In this document: positions 54,737 through 63,681 of the stretch, piece after piece
Layout: every line of letters starts with the position of its first letter
Numbering within the stretch: position 1 is the first letter of the stretch
From: an uncultured Sphaerochaeta sp.
GTDB taxonomy: Bacteria; Spirochaetota; Spirochaetia; Sphaerochaetales; Sphaerochaetaceae
Length of the DNA: 64,000 bases
Direction of reading: 5' to 3'
Assembly (NCBI RefSeq): GCF_963667405.1
Contig: NZ_OY763408.1
Location: forward strand, 1,821,757 to 1,885,756
The notes under the pieces: generated by a model
Told to the model about the DNA's origin: nothing
The model's input: only the letters and a program-made list of their open reading frames with translations
The model's database searches: none
Made by a program: the position numbers and the translations under genes

Positions 54737-55705
54737 ATGGTCCACTATGGCCCCATGGCAGACAAGAACGTTTCACTGAATTCGTACTCGCTCACCTCCG
54801 ACCCGCCGGCCTGGATGCTTCTGGTTCCGGCGGGTCTCGATGTGCCCGGCCGTGACGGCCGTTCATTCATCAATCCCGGTCCCGCCTCCCTCATTGACGC
54901 CTTCCGCTCCAATGGGGTGGACATCGTCGTCGACGTGGAGCACAGCAGCCACACCCAGGCGGTGGAGGGCAAGCCCGCCCCGGCCTTCGGTTGGATCGTC
55001 GACTTGGAGGACCGCGGCGGCGAGCTGTGGGGGAAGGTGGAGTGGACCGATGGCGGCAAAAACGCCGTCAGTTCGCGCGAGTACCGCTACTACAGCCCGG
55101 CCTACAGCTGCGATGCAGCGGCCAGGATCATGCGGGTGGTTTCTGTCGGCCTCACCAATACGCCCAATTTGCGCCTGCCGGCGCTGAATAACCAAGGAGG
55201 GGATGTGATGGACAAATTCAAACAGGACGTTGCCGAGGCCATGGGCCTGAAGGCCGACGCCGCCGAACCCGATGTGATCGCCAAGGCCAAGGAGCTGGCG
55301 GGGGCCGTCTCGCTGAACCGTCAGCAGGACATGGTTCCCAAGACCGACCTCACCCTTGCGCTGAATCGGGCGCAGACTGCCGAGACCGAGCTGGCCAACC
55401 TCAAGAAGGCCCAGTTCGAGGCCAAGAGGGACGAGCAGATCGACAAGGCGGTAGCCGACGGAAAGATCGCTCCGGCGAGCAAGGACTATTACAAGACTTC
55501 CTGCAACAGCGAGGAAGCCCTGGCCAAGTTCACCGAGTTCGTGGGGACCCTCCCTAATATCGTGACCAACGGCGAGCAGCCGCGTGGTGCCAATCCCGCA
55601 GGCGAGGTGGAACTGAACGCCGAGCAGATCGCGTTCGCCGCCAAGCTCGGCATCAACCCAGAGGATGCCAAAAAGTTCTACAAGGACTACAAGGAGAGTA
55701 AGTAA
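54737..55705 (+). CDS. Prohead protease/scaffold (Mu gpI-like)
   Basis: About 322 aa from ATG 54737 (54755 is an alternative). The N-terminal half is the Mu I-type protease (WMLLVPAGLDVPGRDGRSF, VDIVVDVEHSSHTQ, AFGWIVDL, SREYRYYSPAYSCD, SVGLTNTPNL, with His and Ser residues suited to catalysis). The C-terminal half is a helical scaffold. An internal start at 55208 would give the scaffold alone. It processes the prohead before DNA packaging. Confidence 0.88.
   Translation: MVHYGPMADKNVSLNSYSLTSDPPAWMLLVPAGLDVPGRDGRSFINPGPASLIDAFRSNGVDIVVDVEHSSHTQAVEGKPAPAFGWIVDLEDRGGELWGKVEWTDGGKNAVSSREYRYYSPAYSCDAAARIMRVVSVGLTNTPNLRLPALNNQGGDVMDKFKQDVAEAMGLKADAAEPDVIAKAKELAGAVSLNRQQDMVPKTDLTLALNRAQTAETELANLKKAQFEAKRDEQIDKAVADGKIAPASKDYYKTSCNSEEALAKFTEFVGTLPNIVTNGEQPRGANPAGEVELNAEQIAFAAKLGINPEDAKKFYKDYKESK
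55208..55705 (+). CDS. In-frame internal scaffold protein (Mu gpZ-like)
   Basis: ATG 55208 within the protease gene, in the same frame, preceded by AAGGAGGGG. The 165-aa product (MDKFKQDVAEAMGLK onward) is helical with a coiled-coil region (AQTAETELANLKKAQFEAKRDEQID). Mu uses the same trick: gene Z is an in-frame internal part of gene I. Confidence 0.75.
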   Translation: MDKFKQDVAEAMGLKADAAEPDVIAKAKELAGAVSLNRQQDMVPKTDLTLALNRAQTAETELANLKKAQFEAKRDEQIDKAVADGKIAPASKDYYKTSCNSEEALAKFTEFVGTLPNIVTNGEQPRGANPAGEVELNAEQIAFAAKLGINPEDAKKFYKDYKESK

Positions 55706-56619
55706 TGGGTATCATCAAGAAAGAATTGTTGACCGACCTCAACGTCAATTTCTCGGGCCTTTTCAAGCAGGGTCTTGCAAGCGCCCCGTCCGTGTGGAAG
55801 AAGGTCGCCACCATGGTGCCCTCCTCCGCAGCCACCACCGCCTACGGCTGGCTGGGCCGCTTCCCGCAGCTGCGCGAATGGGTGGGCGACCGTGTCATCA
55901 AGGACATGGTGGAGAACGCCTACATGCTGCCGAACAAGAAGTTCGAGGGCACCGTTGCGGTGAGCCGCTCGGACATCGAGGACGACAACCTTGGCATGTA
56001 TTCGCCGATCGTGCAGAGCATGGGCGAGGAGAGCGAACTGCACATCGACCGCAATGTGTTCGCCGAGCTGGCCCTGGGTTTGAGCGAGCTGTGCTACGAC
56101 GGGCAGAACTTCTTCGACACCGACCACCCTGTGTACCCCAACCATGACGGTACCGGAGTCGCCGTGTCGACAAGCAACATCATCAACCCGCTGGTGACCG
56201 ACGGACCTGCCTGGTATCTTCTGGACGCCAGCAAGGTCATCAAGCCGCTGATCTACCAGAACCGCAGCGCAGCGGAGCTTCAGACCATCAGCGATCCGCA
56301 GAACGACGCCGTCTTCATGCGTGACGAATACCTCTACGGGGTACGCGCCCGCCGTGCGTTCGGCTTCAGCTTCTGGCAGATGGCCGTCATGAGCCGCGAC
56401 GCGCTGAACGAGGAGAACTTCAACGCGGCCTACCAGGCGATGTGCTCCTTCAAGGCCGACGGCGGCGATCCTTTGGGCCTGCGCCCCACCATCCTGGTGG
56501 TGCCTCCCGCCCTGCGTGCCGATGCCAAGGCCCTCATCGAAGTGGAGCGCCTGGCCAACGGTGCATCCAACCCCAACTACAAGGTCGTCGAGGTTCTCGA
56601 TACCGCGTGGCTGGCGTAA
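55705..56619 (+). CDS. Major head protein (Mu gpT-like)
   Basis: A 304-aa capsid protein of the Mu gpT family. Motifs include SAATTAYGWLGRFPQLREWVGDRVI, FEGTVAVSRSDIEDDNLGMYSP, YDGQNFFDTDHP and RPTILVVPPALRADAKAL. Its start overlaps the protease stop by one base. It forms the icosahedral head. Confidence 0.95.
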   Translation: MGIIKKELLTDLNVNFSGLFKQGLASAPSVWKKVATMVPSSAATTAYGWLGRFPQLREWVGDRVIKDMVENAYMLPNKKFEGTVAVSRSDIEDDNLGMYSPIVQSMGEESELHIDRNVFAELALGLSELCYDGQNFFDTDHPVYPNHDGTGVAVSTSNIINPLVTDGPAWYLLDASKVIKPLIYQNRSAAELQTISDPQNDAVFMRDEYLYGVRARRAFGFSFWQMAVMSRDALNEENFNAAYQAMCSFKADGGDPLGLRPTILVVPPALRADAKALIEVERLANGASNPNYKVVEVLDTAWLA

Positions 56620-56630
56620 GGGGGTGATCT

Positions 56631-56843
56631 GTGGCTGAAAAGAAAAGCATCAGGATCGTAGCCCGCCACGTCCGCGGCAAGTCTCCCATTCCTTCCTACA
56701 GGAGGGCCGGCATTGTCCTTGGATTGACCGATGCGGAGTACGAGGTGACCGAGGATCAGCTTGAAGCCCTCAAGGCTGACAAGCTTGTCAAGCTGGCGGT
56801 GAAGACCGAGGCGAAGGCCTCCGGCAAGGATGAGAAGAAATGA
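56631..56843 (+). CDS. Small head-region protein (HI1506-like)
   Basis: A 70-aa basic protein starting at GTG 56631 (GGGGGTG upstream). RIVARHVRGKSPIPSYRRAGIVL then a predicted helix region EYEVTEDQLEALKADKLVKL matches the small protein that follows gpT in Mu-like phages. Function unknown. Confidence 0.7.
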   Translation: MAEKKSIRIVARHVRGKSPIPSYRRAGIVLGLTDAEYEVTEDQLEALKADKLVKLAVKTEAKASGKDEKK

Positions 56844-57262
56844 CCTACCTTTCCCTGGACGAGTTGAAGCTGCGCGATGCCGAGCGGTTGCCGCGCCTTG
56901 AGGACGGGCAGCTGAACGAGGAGCGCTGCATCACCGCCCTGGGGGACGCCGCCGAGATTGTGAGGACCTACCTCCCCGAGTTGATCGGGGAGGACGGCCT
57001 GCCCTTGGACCCGCCCGCCCGCCTTGCGGGATCGCTCAAGCCGATCGTGCGCGACATCGTCATGTATCTACTCAACGAGCGGCCGGGCGAGGAGTCGGTG
57101 AACGCACGCTATGACCGGGCCATCAAGCTTCTGATCGCCCTGGGCGGAGGTTCGACCGGAGGGTCGGGAGCCGCCGGCGGACCCGATCCGCTGGATACGA
57201 ACAATGCGGAACTGATCGACGGGCGCAGCGAGTTCATCCCGCCCGGAGGATTGTACCACTGA
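56840..57262 (+). CDS. DUF1320 protein (Mu gp36-like)
   Basis: A 140-aa protein beginning TYLSLDELKLRDAERLPRL with the helical pattern of DUF1320 (AAEIVRTYLPELIG..., LKPIVRDIVMYLLNERP). It is thought to be a head-tail connection component. Overlaps both neighbours by a few bases. Confidence 0.82.
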   Translation: MTYLSLDELKLRDAERLPRLEDGQLNEERCITALGDAAEIVRTYLPELIGEDGLPLDPPARLAGSLKPIVRDIVMYLLNERPGEESVNARYDRAIKLLIALGGGSTGGSGAAGGPDPLDTNNAELIDGRSEFIPPGGLYH

Positions 57263-57708
57263 TGGGTGCCTCATTCCGTGTGGACATCAGCGAGCTTGAA
57301 GCCCTGCAGGCCATGCTGGCCAAAGTCGCGGTCCTTGACCTGGATGCGCTGGAGAACGCCTTCGGCGATATGGCCGTCACCAATGCCCAGAAAAGGTTCG
57401 AAGCTAAGCACGACCCGGACCGAGTCCCCTGGAAACCGTGGTCCGAGAAGTACAAGAAGAAGGTTGAAGGGGATACGCGCAGGTCGCCGCTCATGGGGCC
57501 GACGGCCCGCCTGCAGCAATCGCTCACCTACGAGAACCGCAGCGACGGCGTCTATGTGGGTTCGACAATGGTATACGCACGGGTGCATCAGCAAGGATGG
57601 GAGGAACGCAACATTCCGGCCCGTCCATATCTGGGAGTCGGGACCGAGGATGCCGAGGACTTTTACCAGGCAACCGAGACCGTGTTAAAACAGGGAGGCA
57701 TTGCATGA
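57262..57708 (+). CDS. Phage virion morphogenesis protein (Mu gpG-like)
   Basis: A 148-aa protein with WKPWSEKYKKK, SPLMGPTARLQQSLTYENRSDGVYVGS, YARVHQQG and IPARPYLGVG, typical of the gpG/tail-completion family. In Mu this gene precedes I; here it lies after the gp36-like gene. Confidence 0.88.
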   Translation: MGASFRVDISELEALQAMLAKVAVLDLDALENAFGDMAVTNAQKRFEAKHDPDRVPWKPWSEKYKKKVEGDTRRSPLMGPTARLQQSLTYENRSDGVYVGSTMVYARVHQQGWEERNIPARPYLGVGTEDAEDFYQATETVLKQGGIA

Positions 57709-58613
57709 CATTGGAAGCGGCACAGGCAAGCGCGAGTGCGGCATTGGCCGCGGCCTTCTCCACCTTCGTGCCGAAGGTCTACGTGGAGGATTACGATGGC
57801 GTGTTCTCCCTGGACGAGGCCAACAAGAAGGGCAGCGCCACCCCCAAGCTTTTGGTTAGTCCGCTCTCGGTGGACAACGGGGGGGTGAGGTTGGCCGTGT
57901 ATACGCTTTTCAGATCGACCGACCGCCGGCAGGTGGAGGTGCTCGATCTGTGTGTCCAGGCCTTGAGGGGTCTTGGAGGAAGCGGCAGACCGCCTTTGAA
58001 CGTATCCAGCCGGTCGTTGTACGACAAGGATGCGTTGAAAAGCAGCTTGCGGCTGTGGGTGCATATGGTCGATTGGCCGCACCTTGCGATCGGGGACGAC
58101 CCGCTTGCATCCGGAGGCCCTGTGGCCGCCGAGAAGCATCGCATCGCTTCCCTCTTTTCCGGCATCTGCTCGGTTGCCCAAAGCGATCAGCAGCTGAAGG
58201 CCCTGGTGCTCTCCTCCGTCCTGCCGTTCGTCGGCATCCAGGAGGGAGACGGCCTTTTTGAGAAGGGCGAGGCAAGGACGGTCAAGTACACCGATGCCGA
58301 GGGCAAGTTGTACAGGCGTACCGTAAAGGGCAGCGCCACCTGGCCGGTTTCCATCACCGCCTATGCCCATAGCGAGGCGGAGGCCGAAAGCCTGCTCTGG
58401 CCGCTCCTGGCATTACTGCCGAATGTGAGCACGCAGGACGGCTTGAACACCACCACGCTGGTGGTTCAGCTGCATTCCGGCAAGGGCGAGAATGGCGCAT
58501 CGGTCGCATCGGTCACGGTCAACCTGGTCGTGCCGGTGGCAACACAGCCGGAGCGCGTCGCACAGTTCAAGAACGCCGTGGTAACCGACACGGTGATATC
58601 GAGGAGGGTTTGA
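57705..58613 (+). CDS. Phage tail-region protein (position of Mu gp37)
   Basis: A 302-aa protein whose ATG overlaps the previous stop (ATGA). It is longer than Mu gp37 and has no family motif that I recognise with certainty. Two similar-looking halves (TPKLLVSPLSVDNGGVRLAVYTLFR and KLYRRTVKGSATWPVSITAYAHSEAEAESLLW) suggest a tail terminator-type fold. Function is inferred from position before the gp38-like gene and the tail sheath. Confidence 0.65.
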   Translation: MTLEAAQASASAALAAAFSTFVPKVYVEDYDGVFSLDEANKKGSATPKLLVSPLSVDNGGVRLAVYTLFRSTDRRQVEVLDLCVQALRGLGGSGRPPLNVSSRSLYDKDALKSSLRLWVHMVDWPHLAIGDDPLASGGPVAAEKHRIASLFSGICSVAQSDQQLKALVLSSVLPFVGIQEGDGLFEKGEARTVKYTDAEGKLYRRTVKGSATWPVSITAYAHSEAEAESLLWPLLALLPNVSTQDGLNTTTLVVQLHSGKGENGASVASVTVNLVVPVATQPERVAQFKNAVVTDTVISRRV

Positions 58614-58801
58614 TGAAGAAGACCGAAGAGTCGGCCAAGTACAGGATTGAGGATTTGGCCAAGGGCATCGATGCCGCCACGTTTGCCGCCGTGTGCGTCA
58701 TGAAAAACTGGAGTCCTGGAAAGAGTGTTTCACAGGGTGAATTCGACCAGGCTGTGAAGCAGTTCCTGAACGCTCCCGCCGGGCGTACCAAAAGGGGGTA
58801 A
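58613..58801 (+). CDS. Small protein before the tail sheath (position of Mu gp38)
   Basis: A 62-aa protein with GAGGAGGG before ATG 58613. YRIEDLAKGIDAATFAAVCVMKNWSPGKSVSQGEFDQAVKQFL is helical. Size and position match the small gene before the sheath in Mu-like phages. Role unknown. Confidence 0.7.
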   Translation: MKKTEESAKYRIEDLAKGIDAATFAAVCVMKNWSPGKSVSQGEFDQAVKQFLNAPAGRTKRG

Positions 58802-58804
58802 CCG

Positions 58805-60223
58805 ATGGCAAGAGGACATGTAAACAATTCGATCCTGGACGGTGCGCTGGGCGTGCAGCCTGCCGCATCCACCGGGATTTTCGGTGCCGTCGGTGTGGCA
58901 GCCGCCGGCTATGGCCAGGGGATTCTTATCCTCACAACCGCAGCAGACGCCCAGGAGAAGCTTCTGGCCGGACCGCTTCGTGATCTGATCGTGTCGGCCC
59001 TGTCGCTGGCCAACACCACCGTGTATGCGGTTCCTCTTCTGGGGACTGTGGACGGTGTGGTCTCCGCCGTGCTCAAGGCTGCGGCCGCTACCGGCACCGG
59101 CAGCATGACCGTTTCCGGACTTCCGCGCAACGACTACGACGTGAGCGTCGAGATCAAGGGCAGCGGCGGTCTCAACGAGGCTTCGGCCGTAGTCACCGTG
59201 GACGGCATCCCGTCCGCTCGGTTCACCATTGCAGAGGATGGCAAGTATGTGATCGCCGGAACCGGTCTGACACTGACCTTCGTTGCAGGGGTCGAGGGAA
59301 TTTCCTTCGCCGCCGGCGATGTGTTCACCTTCAGCACCAGCGCTCCGAGCGCAACCAACGCCGAGATGCTTGCAGGCATTGATACTCTGCTTGAGTCTTC
59401 CTACGCGTTCGAGTGGATCGCCGTGGCAGGCATCACTGATGCAGCCATGTGGGCTGCCCTGGCAACCAAGGCAACCGGCGCCGAAGCCTTTTACCGCTAC
59501 ATCCACTTCAAGGCGCAGGCCAGGTACCTGGATGATGGCGAGACGATCGACCAATGGGTGGCGGCTCTTACCGGGGATGAACGCGGCTTGACCGTGGGCG
59601 GCCGGGTGCAGGTTTATGCTGCACATCTTTTGCAGGCCGACCCGTTCGGCGCTACCGATGTGCGTGGTGCGATCGGTCTTGCCTGCGGCATGAGCGCCAG
59701 ACGCGACGTGCAGGAACCGGTGGACGCGGTGCGCAATGGTTCGGTCAGCGGCGTGGTGAAGCTGCTCCCCGAGGGGATCAACGGCGGACACATCGACGCA
59801 TTGGACAATGCCGGTTATGCGACGCTCACCACCTACATCGGCCTCACCGGCGCGTACATCACCCATGGGCGGATGTTCGCCGAGGGCACCAGCGACTACG
59901 GACTGGAGGAGCGCAGGCGGGTTATGGACCTTGCATGCCACCGCATCCGGACCGCCCAGCTGATGTACCTCAACGACACGGTATCCATCGCCGCCGACGG
60001 CAGCATGGAAGGCATCGAGATGTTCAAGGCAATCAGCCAGCAGGTGCTCAATGACATGGCGGCAGCCGGTCAGATCAGCGCCGGCGAGATCGAGATCGAC
60101 CCCAACCAGAACATCTTGAGCACCGAGACGATCGAGACGCGCGTCAAGATCGTTCCGCTTGGCAAGATGACCTTCATCGAGAACGTCATCAGCTACGCAA
60201 ACCCAGTCCTTGAGGAGGAATAG
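58805..60223 (+). CDS. Tail sheath protein (Mu gpL-like)
   Basis: A 472-aa contractile tail sheath subunit. A large central domain (VTVDGIPSARFTIAEDGKYVI and GLTLTFVAGVEGISFAAGDVFTFSTS) is followed by the C-terminal interlocking region (FKAISQQVLNDMAAAGQISAGEIEIDPNQN). AAAAGGGGG precedes the ATG. With the tube gene next, it shows a myovirus-type contractile tail. Confidence 0.9.
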   Translation: MARGHVNNSILDGALGVQPAASTGIFGAVGVAAAGYGQGILILTTAADAQEKLLAGPLRDLIVSALSLANTTVYAVPLLGTVDGVVSAVLKAAAATGTGSMTVSGLPRNDYDVSVEIKGSGGLNEASAVVTVDGIPSARFTIAEDGKYVIAGTGLTLTFVAGVEGISFAAGDVFTFSTSAPSATNAEMLAGIDTLLESSYAFEWIAVAGITDAAMWAALATKATGAEAFYRYIHFKAQARYLDDGETIDQWVAALTGDERGLTVGGRVQVYAAHLLQADPFGATDVRGAIGLACGMSARRDVQEPVDAVRNGSVSGVVKLLPEGINGGHIDALDNAGYATLTTYIGLTGAYITHGRMFAEGTSDYGLEERRRVMDLACHRIRTAQLMYLNDTVSIAADGSMEGIEMFKAISQQVLNDMAAAGQISAGEIEIDPNQNILSTETIETRVKIVPLGKMTFIENVISYANPVLEEE

Positions 60224-60224
60224 G

Positions 60225-60653
60225 ATGATAAACGGAGTAGTCTATGACTTTGAGTCCATCAAGGTGCAGCTGCCTACCGGCATGGTAAGCACGGTCGAGG
60301 ACATCAAGTACGGCGTCAAGAAGGACGTGGACGTGGTGACCGACAAGAACGGTATTCCCCGCGGTACGGTGCGCAAGGCATACGAGGGCGACTTCGAGAT
60401 GACCCTGGCGCTCAGCGAGTATGAACGCCTGGCACAGAGTGCGCCCAGGGGCATCCTTGCCCTGGACCCGTTCCCGATTGTCGTCTCCATGGGGGATGGG
60501 GCAAGCCCGGTGGTGACTGACACGATCATCGTGAAGATCACCGAGGTGCCGCGCGAGTTTAAGAAGGATGACGAGATCAAGATGTCGGTCAAGGGAAAGC
60601 AGACCGCCGTCGCGAAACTGAACGGTAAGCTTGCTTACCAGCCGCTCGGATAA
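60225..60653 (+). CDS. Tail tube protein (Mu gpM-like)
   Basis: A 142-aa protein; ATG 60225 follows GAGGAGGAATAG. MINGVVYDFESIKVQLP and GTVRKAYEGDFEMTLALSEYERL fit the Mu-type tail tube. It forms the inner tube of the contractile tail and follows the sheath gene directly. Confidence 0.88.
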   Translation: MINGVVYDFESIKVQLPTGMVSTVEDIKYGVKKDVDVVTDKNGIPRGTVRKAYEGDFEMTLALSEYERLAQSAPRGILALDPFPIVVSMGDGASPVVTDTIIVKITEVPREFKKDDEIKMSVKGKQTAVAKLNGKLAYQPLG

Positions 60654-60664
60654 GGAGGTAGGCG

Positions 60665-61006
60665 ATGTTCGACAATGACGTTCTGAAGTCTGTCAAGGAA
60701 AAGAACCCCAACAGCACGCTGTACGTGGGTGAGATCAGTTTCAAGGACCAGGAAGACAAGCAGTACAAGCTTGAGTTCATTTGGCGGGCGCCCACCGTGG
60801 CCGACATGGAGGCGTACAACAAGGCGGCAGCGAAGAATGCCTTCACCGCCCAGAACAACCTGCTTGTCAGCCTGGTGGTCCATCCGGACCCCAAGAGCGT
60901 GGCCGATGTGATCCAGAAATTCCCGGCCGTCACGGCTGATTTCGTGGAGAAGCAGGTGTCGCCTTTTTTCGGCACGGAGGTGGTGAGCACGAGCCGGAAG
61001 CTCTGA
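60665..61006 (+). CDS. Tail assembly chaperone (Mu gp41-like)
   Basis: A 113-aa helical protein between the tube and tape-measure genes, with an AAGGAGG site. Near its 3' end is a slippery sequence that permits a -1 frameshift to give a longer form (see next entry). Such chaperone pairs coat the tape measure during tail assembly. Confidence 0.85.
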   Translation: MFDNDVLKSVKEKNPNSTLYVGEISFKDQEDKQYKLEFIWRAPTVADMEAYNKAAAKNAFTAQNNLLVSLVVHPDPKSVADVIQKFPAVTADFVEKQVSPFFGTEVVSTSRKL

Positions 61007-61164
61007 CGAAAACCCGCCTGTTCATCAGGCGGTTCACCGGCGTGGACGTATCCGGCTATCCGGCCGACGGCATCGATTGCCTGTTGGCCGAAGCCAAGTA
61101 CCTCCGCAGCCTTGAAGTCGGGATCATCGCTGATGCGGTGGCAAGTCTTTTCAGAAAGGAGTAG
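60665..61164 (+). CDS. Frameshifted tail assembly chaperone fusion
   Basis: The heptamer T-TTT-TTC (60964-60970) is in the correct phase for -1 slippage. The -1 frame is open from there to the TAG at 61162-61164, adding 64 residues (RHGGGEHEPEALTKTRLF onward) for a total of 166 aa. A 7-bp hairpin (61014-61032) lies downstream. This is the G/GT type of arrangement seen in many tailed phages. Confidence 0.8.
60964..60970 (+). promoter_or_regulatory. -1 ribosomal frameshift slippery site
   Basis: T TTT TTC in the zero frame (codons CCT TTT TTC), an X XXY YYZ heptamer. The -1 frame then stays open for 64 codons until just before the tape measure gene. Confidence 0.8.
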
Positions 61165-61167
61165 GGA

Positions 61168-63681
61168 TTGAAGAACTTTGTAGCCAATATAAAACTGGTT
61201 CTCCAGGACTCCTTCTCCAGTGGATTGAACGCGGCCCGTACCTCCGTCAAGGGGATCGGGGAAAGTCTGCAGGGCCTGCAAGCGAATACGGGGCTGCTGC
61301 AGACTGCGTCGTCTCTGGGGTTGATGGCCGCGTCGACCGAACAATACCGCCAGAAATTGGTGGCAAGCCTGGCCGAACCGTCCAGGAAAGCCGGCGAGCT
61401 TGAGCAGTCCCTGGCAGCTGCCACCACCGTAATGAATGCAGGCAACACCGTCGATGGATCGGTTGCCAAGACCTACGACCTGCTGCGCAAGCAGGCCCTC
61501 TCATGGGCCAGCGGCCATGCCGAGGGAAGCAGGATCGCTTCGGTGAGTGCATCCGAATATGCAGCCACCACCTACTCCATGCTTAGTGCCGGTCTCAAGA
61601 CCGAGGCCGCCATCGCTGCGACGAACCGCAGCTTGATCCTTGCCAAGGGCACGATGGGCGACAACAAGACCGCCGCAGATCTCTTGGCCATTTCCTACAA
61701 TACGATGGGAGACAAGACGGCGGACATAGATAGTGAGATGTCCCGACTTGCCGACACCATCGCCAACACCCAGGCGACCTTCCAGATCGCCAACCTCGGC
61801 CAGCTCAACGAGGGCCTAAAGTACGGCATCCCGGTTGCCCAGAAGTACGGCATCGCGTGGACCGAACTGAACACCATCATCGGCCAGCTGAACACCAGTG
61901 GCCTTTCCGGAAGTCTGGCCGGAACGTCGCTGTCTTCGATGATGGCGCAGATGAACAAGGCCAGCGGGAAGCTCGGCTTCAACATCGCATACAACGAACA
62001 GGGTGGAACCGATGTGATCGGCACCCTGGAGAACATACAGAAGAAATTCGGGGATGTGACCAAGCTTGCCCCCAACGTGCAGATGGCCTTCGATGAGGCG
62101 TTCGGCACCGAGGGTGGGCGTGCGCTCACCCTGCTTAGTGCATCGCTTGAGAGCCTCAAGGCGAACTATGGCCAGATCGGCGCATCGGACGGCCAGTCTA
62201 CCATGATGGCCGAGCGCATGAGCGACAGCTTTGTCGAGCAGACCAAGCGCATGGAGAATGCCAGGAGCGCCCTGCAGTCCCAGCTGGGAGAGTCCACCAA
62301 CAAGATTCAAGGCCAGCTGATGGGCGTGCAGACAGCCTGGTACAATATGGCAGGCGCTGTACTTTCCACGCCGATCGGCGGGAAACTTTCCACCCTGGTC
62401 TCCGGGGGAACCCTGGCTACAAGCGCCCTTCTGAAGGTCGGCGGGACCGCCTTGAACACCACCGCCCAGATCGCCACGATCGCGGCCATGGGAGGAAAGG
62501 CCGGGGGCATGCTGAACCTGCTCAAGAGCAGTGCCACCCTGTTGGCATCACCGCTGATTGGATTGGGCCATGGGCTTGCGAAGATCGGGGGCGGCATCAT
62601 GGCGGCACTTCCGGCCATGGGCACGTGGATCACTTCCATGTTCAGCGCTGCTGCCGCCCATTGGGCCGTCATCGCCCCTGTTGCCCTCATTGTCGCCGGT
62701 GTGATCGCCCTGGGTGTGGCCATCTTTATGATCGTCAAGCATTGGGATTCCATCAAGGCTGCGGCTATCGGCGCATGGGAAGGCATCAAGACCGCCTGGG
62801 GCGCTGCCGGCCAATGGCTGGGTGGTGTCTGGGATTCTGTGACTGCCGGCGTCTTGGGTGCATGGCAAGGAGTGAAGCAGTGGTTCGCAGGCCTGTGGGA
62901 TTCGATCACAGGCGGAGCGGTCGCGGCCTTCGATTGGATCGTGGGCAAGATCACCGCGGTTGCGACAGCCATCAAGCAGCCGTTCACCTGGATCAAGGAC
63001 AAGATCGGTGGCTTGTTCGGCGGTGATGATTCACAGCAGGCTCCCCTGGAGGCTCCGCAGGTCGCAGCCTCCCCTATAGGACAGGCTCCTGCTCCCGCCG
63101 GCGAACCCAAGAAGGGCATCGGGACTTGGATCAAGGACAAGGTGGGCGGACTGTTTGGACGGAATGAAGGTAAGGCGGCGATGGATGCCATGGCTGCCGG
63201 CATCGAGGGACAGGCTCCTGTCTTGGCCGATACGACCGCTTCGGCTTTCGGCCAGACTTCCGCATTCATTCCCCACAGCGACGCCAAGCGCGGCCCGTTC
63301 TCCACGCTCACCGCTTCCGGACGTGCGATCCCTGCGACCTTGGCCAAGGGCCTGTCCCAGGGTGGCGCATTGCTTACCAGGGCGAGCGAGAACTTGTTCG
63401 CCCGTGTCCAGGTTGCATCCCCTGCAGCAAACGTGCTGCAGTTCCCCACCCCCGAGCAGGAAGGAAGCCGTGAGGCTGCAGCGCCCCAGGGACAAGGCGG
63501 CCTGCTCTCCGCATTGGTGGACAAGCTTTCCAAGCGAGAGCAGAGAATCGAGAAGCATTACCACACCGAGATCAAGCAGATCACCCTTCCGGATGTGAAG
63601 GATATCCAGGATGTAATCCGCTTCGTCTCTTCGCTTGAGCAACAGTTCGAGCTGGACAGTACGGAGGAGGTTGCCATATGA
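61168..63681 (+). CDS. Tail tape measure protein
   Basis: An 837-aa protein starting at TTG 61168 (AAAGGAG upstream), 3 bp after the frameshift stop. The N-terminal two thirds are helical (KNFVANIKLVLQDSFSSGLNAARTSVKG; TMGDKTADIDSEMSRLADTIANTQATFQ). A hydrophobic, glycine-rich region at about 450-560 (APVALIVAGVIALGVAIFMIV) and Trp-rich repeats (IKxxWGAAGQWLGGVWDSV) follow. It sets tail length and helps DNA entry. Confidence 0.9.
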   Translation: MKNFVANIKLVLQDSFSSGLNAARTSVKGIGESLQGLQANTGLLQTASSLGLMAASTEQYRQKLVASLAEPSRKAGELEQSLAAATTVMNAGNTVDGSVAKTYDLLRKQALSWASGHAEGSRIASVSASEYAATTYSMLSAGLKTEAAIAATNRSLILAKGTMGDNKTAADLLAISYNTMGDKTADIDSEMSRLADTIANTQATFQIANLGQLNEGLKYGIPVAQKYGIAWTELNTIIGQLNTSGLSGSLAGTSLSSMMAQMNKASGKLGFNIAYNEQGGTDVIGTLENIQKKFGDVTKLAPNVQMAFDEAFGTEGGRALTLLSASLESLKANYGQIGASDGQSTMMAERMSDSFVEQTKRMENARSALQSQLGESTNKIQGQLMGVQTAWYNMAGAVLSTPIGGKLSTLVSGGTLATSALLKVGGTALNTTAQIATIAAMGGKAGGMLNLLKSSATLLASPLIGLGHGLAKIGGGIMAALPAMGTWITSMFSAAAAHWAVIAPVALIVAGVIALGVAIFMIVKHWDSIKAAAIGAWEGIKTAWGAAGQWLGGVWDSVTAGVLGAWQGVKQWFAGLWDSITGGAVAAFDWIVGKITAVATAIKQPFTWIKDKIGGLFGGDDSQQAPLEAPQVAASPIGQAPAPAGEPKKGIGTWIKDKVGGLFGRNEGKAAMDAMAAGIEGQAPVLADTTASAFGQTSAFIPHSDAKRGPFSTLTASGRAIPATLAKGLSQGGALLTRASENLFARVQVASPAANVLQFPTPEQEGSREAAAPQGQGGLLSALVDKLSKREQRIEKHYHTEIKQITLPDVKDIQDVIRFVSSLEQQFELDSTEEVAI

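Noticed and set aside
62307..63533. 408-codon minus-strand frame in the tape measure gene
   Set aside because: Antisense shadow with Pro/Ala-rich composition and no ribosome site.
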